57,928 bases of DNA from JBMNTP01 sp050945795 (GTDB lineage: Bacteria > Bacillota > Clostridia > Christensenellales > MGBC116941), in contig JBMNTP010000009.1 in assembly GCA_050945795.1 (NCBI GenBank), positions 1-57,928 of the forward strand. Direction: 5' to 3'. The translations under genes and the position numbers were made by a program. The notes beneath the pieces were generated by a model. It saw nothing but the letters and a program-made list of their open reading frames with translations. It was not told the origin of the DNA and did not search any database. This document shows positions 54,076-57,928 of this stretch, one piece after another; position 1 is the first letter of the stretch, and each line of letters begins with the position of its first letter.

Positions 54076-54801
54076 CTATATTGCCATGTTTCTCATCTTT
54101 AAAAGTATCTTTTTTTCAAGCCGCGATACCTGCACCTGGGATATGCCGAGCTTTTCGGCTATTTCCGATTGCGTTTTATCCATATAATACCGCATAACAA
54201 TAAGCTGCCGCTCCTTTGCCTCCAGCATACCTATTATTTGCGACAGCAGCACTCTATCTACAATATCAACACTTTCCTTACTCTCAAGCTTTTCCATAAG
54301 CGGCAGGCTTTTGTCGGTATCCGCCTTTTCAAACAAGGAAACAGGCGCTTTAAGCGAATCGAGGGCAAAAACGATTTCTTCCGGCGACATGTCCATATCC
54401 GCCGACAGCTCCTCAATGCTCGGATCACGCCCCAGTTTATACGACAGCCGTTCTCTGGCCGCCAATATCCTGGCGCTGGCTTCTTTTAAGGAGCGGGATA
54501 CCTTAACAGCACCATCGTCGCGGGCAAAGCGCTTTATCTCCCCCATTATCATAGGAACGGCATAAGTGGAAAAACGCACGCCGAAATCGGCGCAGTAGTT
54601 TTTTATAGCCTTAACCAGCCCAACGCAGCCTATCTGGTATACATCGTCAAACTCCATACCGCCATAAACAAAACGCTTGGCGATGCTTTTTACCAACGCT
54701 ACATTATGCTCAACCATCTTTGCCATGGCTTGTTCATCGCCTGCCTGCGCTTTGGCTATAAGCTCAAGCGCCTCGGCATGCGAAAGCAGGCGCGAATTCA
54801 T
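54076..54801 (-). CDS. sigF: Forespore sigma factor SigF
   Basis: 241 residues, sigma-70 family. Region 2 (FDDVYQIGCVGLVKAI, RFSTYAVPMI) and region 4 (KLGISQVQVSRLEKKIL) are clear. First forespore-specific factor. ATG overlaps the spoIIAB stop. Confidence 0.96.
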   Translation of the reverse strand: MNSRLLSHAEALELIAKAQAGDEQAMAKMVEHNVALVKSIAKRFVYGGMEFDDVYQIGCVGLVKAIKNYCADFGVRFSTYAVPMIMGEIKRFARDDGAVKVSRSLKEASARILAARERLSYKLGRDPSIEELSADMDMSPEEIVFALDSLKAPVSLFEKADTDKSLPLMEKLESKESVDIVDRVLLSQIIGMLEAKERQLIVMRYYMDKTQSEIAEKLGISQVQVSRLEKKILLKMRNMAI

Positions 54802-55238
54802 TTCTCTTCCTCCGGCGAAGGCGGCACTATGGTTTTTTTCATCTTAACTATCGTTCCGCGCCCCGGCTCCGACTCCACCGAAAGCTCATCCATAAACGAT
54901 TCCATTACCGTAAAACCCATGCCCGATCTGTCCATCTCCGGCCTTGAGGTAAAGAAAGGCTGCATGGCTTCCGTTATGTTTTCTATGCCCTTGCCCTCGT
55001 CTTTTACAATAATAAAAATATCGCTTGCCTTTATGGTGCAGCATATCTCAATATAGCCGGAACTGTTTTCATAACCATGCACAATGCTGTTTGTGACCGC
55101 CTCGGATACCGCCGTCCTTATATCCGAGAGCGCCTCAATGGTAGGATTAAGCTGCGTCGCGAACGCCGCTACCGCCACCCTCGCAAATCCCTCGTTTTGT
55201 GACAGGCTCATAAACCGAAGGCTCATATCGTTGTTCAT
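54798..55238 (-). CDS. spoIIAB: Anti-sigma-F factor, serine kinase SpoIIAB
   Basis: 146 residues, GHKL kinase with EAVTNSIVHGY, DEGKGI and GMGFTVMESFMD. It binds SigF and phosphorylates SpoIIAA. Confidence 0.96.
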   Translation of the reverse strand: MNNDMSLRFMSLSQNEGFARVAVAAFATQLNPTIEALSDIRTAVSEAVTNSIVHGYENSSGYIEICCTIKASDIFIIVKDEGKGIENITEAMQPFFTSRPEMDRSGMGFTVMESFMDELSVESEPGRGTIVKMKKTIVPPSPEEEK

Positions 55239-55261
55239 CTCAAATCCCCTTTCCCTTGACG

Positions 55262-55570
55262 TCAGCCGATTTTCTGAACGATTTTATACAGGCCGGACAG
55301 GCTCATAAGCTTGTCCACCTGCGGGCTTATATTTATCGCGCAAATTCGGCCGTTCCTTTTTTTAAGCTCGCGATACCTCCCCATGATAACGCCTATTCCC
55401 GAGCTGTCCATAAACCTTAGGTTCTTTAGATCCAGCGTTATATCGGTAACAGCCGGATCCAATAATATCCTCGACATCTCGTTTTTAACATAAGCGGCGC
55501 TGTGATGATCCAGCTCCCCGCTTAAGGCGATGATGGCAACGTTTCCGTTGCGCCTGCAATTGACAACCAT
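55262..55570 (-). CDS. spoIIAA: Anti-anti-sigma factor SpoIIAA
   Basis: 102 residues, STAS domain. FMDSSGIGV gives Ser57 as the likely phosphorylation site (Ser58 in Bacillus). ATG 55570 has GGAGG 7 bases upstream; the frame to 55594 is too long. Confidence 0.95.
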   Translation of the reverse strand: MVVNCRRNGNVAIIALSGELDHHSAAYVKNEMSRILLDPAVTDITLDLKNLRFMDSSGIGVIMGRYRELKKRNGRICAINISPQVDKLMSLSGLYKIVQKIG

Positions 55571-55598
55571 AAGTCCGCCTCCTTTCGCAACCATGTAT

Positions 55599-55627
55599 AT
55601 ATTCTATTTACCTATAGTTTGTCCTTT
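55599..55627 (-). promoter_or_regulatory. Sigma-H promoter of the spoIIA operon
   Basis: Minus strand: AAAGGACAA (55627-55619), 11 bases, ATAGAATAT (55607-55599). This matches RnAGGAwww-N11/12-RnnGAATww with one mismatch. Confidence 0.82.
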
Positions 55628-55820
55628 AGCTTGTTTTGTCGAAAATTATCTTAATAGGCTTTTTAGACCTGATCTTACAGTTTTAGCCAACATTCGCAGC
55701 GCTAAGGTAATAATTACCGTACTTATATTTACCATTTTGCTCTATTTTCACCAATCCTATTCACTCATAATTACATTCACGTGCGGGAAATATGTTAATA
55801 AGACAAAGAGGTAGATTTGA

Positions 55821-57928
55821 ATGAAGAAAAAAGAAAAACATAAGCGCAGCTTTTTTAAAAAAGCTTTTATTATAATGCTGGTTTCTTTCCTTGCGGCTTG
55901 CGTGCTTTTTGTGTCCTTTACGTTGATAATAGCGCAAAGCACTCTGAAGGATTTTAACACTTCAAAGATTACAGATGTTAGCGAAACGCTGCTTATATAT
56001 GACCGCGAGGGCAATCAGGCAGCCGGCATTTACGCGCTCGAAAACCGCCTTAAAATTCCTTTAGCGCAAGTGCCTAAGCATGTGCAAAACGCACTTATAG
56101 CCATTGAAGACGAGCGCTTTTATACTCATCCCGGCTTTGACGTAAAGCGTATAATAGGCGCTTTTGTAGCAAATTTAAAATCCGGCAGCCTTAGTCAGGG
56201 CGGCAGCACCATCACGCAGCAGCTAATAAAGCTAAGCCACTTAACCGGTGAAAAAAAATACTCTCGCAAAATTGAGGAAGCGATAATGGCTTATCAGCTT
56301 GAGCGCCTCTATTCAAAAGACGAAATACTTGAAATGTACTTAAATTACGTTTATTTCGGCAACGGGGCTTACGGCATAGAAGCGGCGGCGCAAGTATACT
56401 TTGATAAACCGGCGTCTGATCTTACGCTTAATGAGGGCGCCGCGCTTATAGGTACGCTAAAAAGTCCTACCAATTATGCTCCGCATCTAAACATGGAAAA
56501 CAATGATAAGCGGCGTAATCTGGTTTTATCCGCCATGGAAAAGAACGACTATATATCAAACGCCGAATATTTACAGTTGAAAAAAGAGCCTATAACTCTA
56601 GCTGAGAAAAAATCCCGTTACCCAAATGGCTATTTCACAGACGTAGTTATGGAGCAGGCCGCAAGTATATTATCTATATCAATTGAAGATCTTCTTACGG
56701 GCGGATACCGCATACACACCACCATGGACGCCTCTCTTCAAACCGCAGCCGAGATGCTAATGCTTGATGAATCGCTGTTTCCGCCGACGGCAAGTGACGG
56801 CGTTTTATGTGAGGCAGCGTTTGTAGCAATAGAGCCTACTAGCGGAGAAGTTATGTCTGTTGTCGGCGGGCGTGAGCATTATACCCGTCGCGGCTTTAAC
56901 AGGGCTACGCAACAATACCGTCAGCCTGGCTCAGCTATAAAGCCGGTTATAGTTTACGCACCTGCTGTTGAGCGTTACGGCTATACTGCGGCTACAATGG
57001 TTCTTGATGAACGGCATAATTGGTCAGGATACAGCCCGAGAAACTTTGACGATAAATACAACGGCTGGGTATTGATGCGCACCGCCGTGGCGAAATCGCT
57101 TAACGTGCCGGCGGTAAGAATACTTAACGCCATAGGCGTAGAAAACGGAAAGAAGTACGCTTCAAGTGTCGGTATACCCTTCGACAAAGAAGATAACAAC
57201 CTCTCGCTGGCATTAGGCGGCTTTACCACCGGCGTTTCTCCGCTGCAATTGTGCGGCTCGTACACGCCTTTTGCGAACGGCGGAACGTATACCGAGCCGT
57301 ATTTTATACGAAGTATAACAGACAGAGAAGGCAATGTGCTTTATGCGCATAAAGGCTATAAAAACAGAGTGCTGCGCAATGAAAACGCCTTTATAATAAC
57401 AAGCATGCTGCAAAGCGTTGTTGACGGCGGAACGGGGCGTAGGCTCAATGATCTTAATATGGATCTTGCCGGAAAAACCGGCACCAGTAGTCTTAAAAAT
57501 AACCCCAACAACAAAGATGCTTGGATGGTGGCTTATAATTCGGATATGGTATGCACGGTATGGATGGGCTTTGATACAACAGACGAAACACATTTTCTGC
57601 CCGGTTCCGCAACCGGCGGCACATATCCGGCGCAGTACCTAAAAGGCATATTTAATAAATACTACGAGGATAAGACCCCGCCCCGCTTTGAAGCGCCATC
57701 CGGCGTGATTGAAGCCCAGCTCGATTTACTGGCGATACAAAAAGACCATGAGGTATTCCTCGCTAACAGCCTTACGCCGCCTGAATACATACTTAAAGAG
57801 TATTTTACAGAAGGCAGCCTGCCGACAAAGGTATCATGGTATTGGACGGTGCCGTCACCGCCATCCTCTTTAAGCGTTAGTGAGGACGCAAACGGCAACG
57901 CAGTTATTAGCTTTGCCGCTGATTCCAG
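55821..57928 (+). CDS. Class A penicillin-binding protein, 3' end cut by the window
   Basis: At least 702 residues with no stop before the window end. Membrane helix (about 15-40), then GT51 with Glu96 in EDERFYTHPG and GGSTITQQLIK. The transpeptidase has Ser371-x-x-Lys374 (SAIK), Ser426-Leu-Asn428 and Lys552-Thr-Gly. AAAGAGG precedes ATG 55821. Divergent from spoIIAA, so a sporulation role like Bacillus PbpF/PbpG is possible; a fibronectin-type start near the end (PSPPSSLSV) is suggested. Confidence 0.93.
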   Translation, partial: MKKKEKHKRSFFKKAFIIMLVSFLAACVLFVSFTLIIAQSTLKDFNTSKITDVSETLLIYDREGNQAAGIYALENRLKIPLAQVPKHVQNALIAIEDERFYTHPGFDVKRIIGAFVANLKSGSLSQGGSTITQQLIKLSHLTGEKKYSRKIEEAIMAYQLERLYSKDEILEMYLNYVYFGNGAYGIEAAAQVYFDKPASDLTLNEGAALIGTLKSPTNYAPHLNMENNDKRRNLVLSAMEKNDYISNAEYLQLKKEPITLAEKKSRYPNGYFTDVVMEQAASILSISIEDLLTGGYRIHTTMDASLQTAAEMLMLDESLFPPTASDGVLCEAAFVAIEPTSGEVMSVVGGREHYTRRGFNRATQQYRQPGSAIKPVIVYAPAVERYGYTAATMVLDERHNWSGYSPRNFDDKYNGWVLMRTAVAKSLNVPAVRILNAIGVENGKKYASSVGIPFDKEDNNLSLALGGFTTGVSPLQLCGSYTPFANGGTYTEPYFIRSITDREGNVLYAHKGYKNRVLRNENAFIITSMLQSVVDGGTGRRLNDLNMDLAGKTGTSSLKNNPNNKDAWMVAYNSDMVCTVWMGFDTTDETHFLPGSATGGTYPAQYLKGIFNKYYEDKTPPRFEAPSGVIEAQLDLLAIQKDHEVFLANSLTPPEYILKEYFTEGSLPTKVSWYWTVPSPPSSLSVSEDANGNAVISFAADS

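Overview
The window looks like a chromosomal segment from an endospore-forming member of the Clostridia, probably an uncultured lineage. Evidence: a complete spoIIA-spoVA block, Tgl, YunB and BofC-like genes; the SCIFF six-cysteine peptide (scfA) with its radical SAM maturase (scfB), a clostridial hallmark; a T-box leader on hisS; a Gram-positive-type SOS box at lexA; strong GGAGG ribosome sites; and heavy use of ATA and GCG codons. I see no insertion sequence, prophage, CRISPR array, rRNA or tRNA. Almost all of the DNA is coding, and no gene-free gap exceeds about 255 bases. The first 243 bases are AT-rich and hold no gene I can support.

Left part, plus strand (1-12.2 kb): a membrane diguanylate cyclase, an unnamed protein coupled to the spore-coat transglutaminase tgl, then miaB, a YlbF/YmcA-family gene, mutS, mutL, miaA, hfq and a YnbB-type PLP enzyme. 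These cover tRNA modification, mismatch repair and RNA chaperoning. lexA converges on this run and is divergent from a small nine-cysteine protein; the two share an intergenic SOS box.

Middle part, minus strand (13.1-40 kb): a XerC/D-like recombinase, rnhA, proC, an isc cluster (iscR-type regulator, iscS, iscU), glyA, trxA, an RseC-like gene, hisS-aspS under a T-box, hemZ, an MBL hydrolase, dtd, relA and recJ. Then comes the long clostridial run ruvC-ruvA-ruvB-queA-tgt-yajC, a four-helix membrane protein, scfA-scfB and secD-secF. argG-argH (plus) is divergent from ruvC across a shared palindromic operator.

Right part (42.8-57.9 kb): proA, a BofC-domain protein, yebC, a degenerate NUDIX protein, yunB, a large class A PBP, a DUF2148 protein, the spoVA operon, spoIIAA-spoIIAB-sigF behind a good sigma-H promoter, and a second class A PBP cut by the window end.

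Three short genes were read directly from the sequence: scfA (44 aa) and two apparently undescribed genes inside the sporulation block (46 and 40 aa). Both of the latter have strong ribosome sites and tight coupling to spoVA genes. Many starts were moved to the codon that fits a ribosome-binding site. All family assignments are by recognition of motifs and layout, without database searches.
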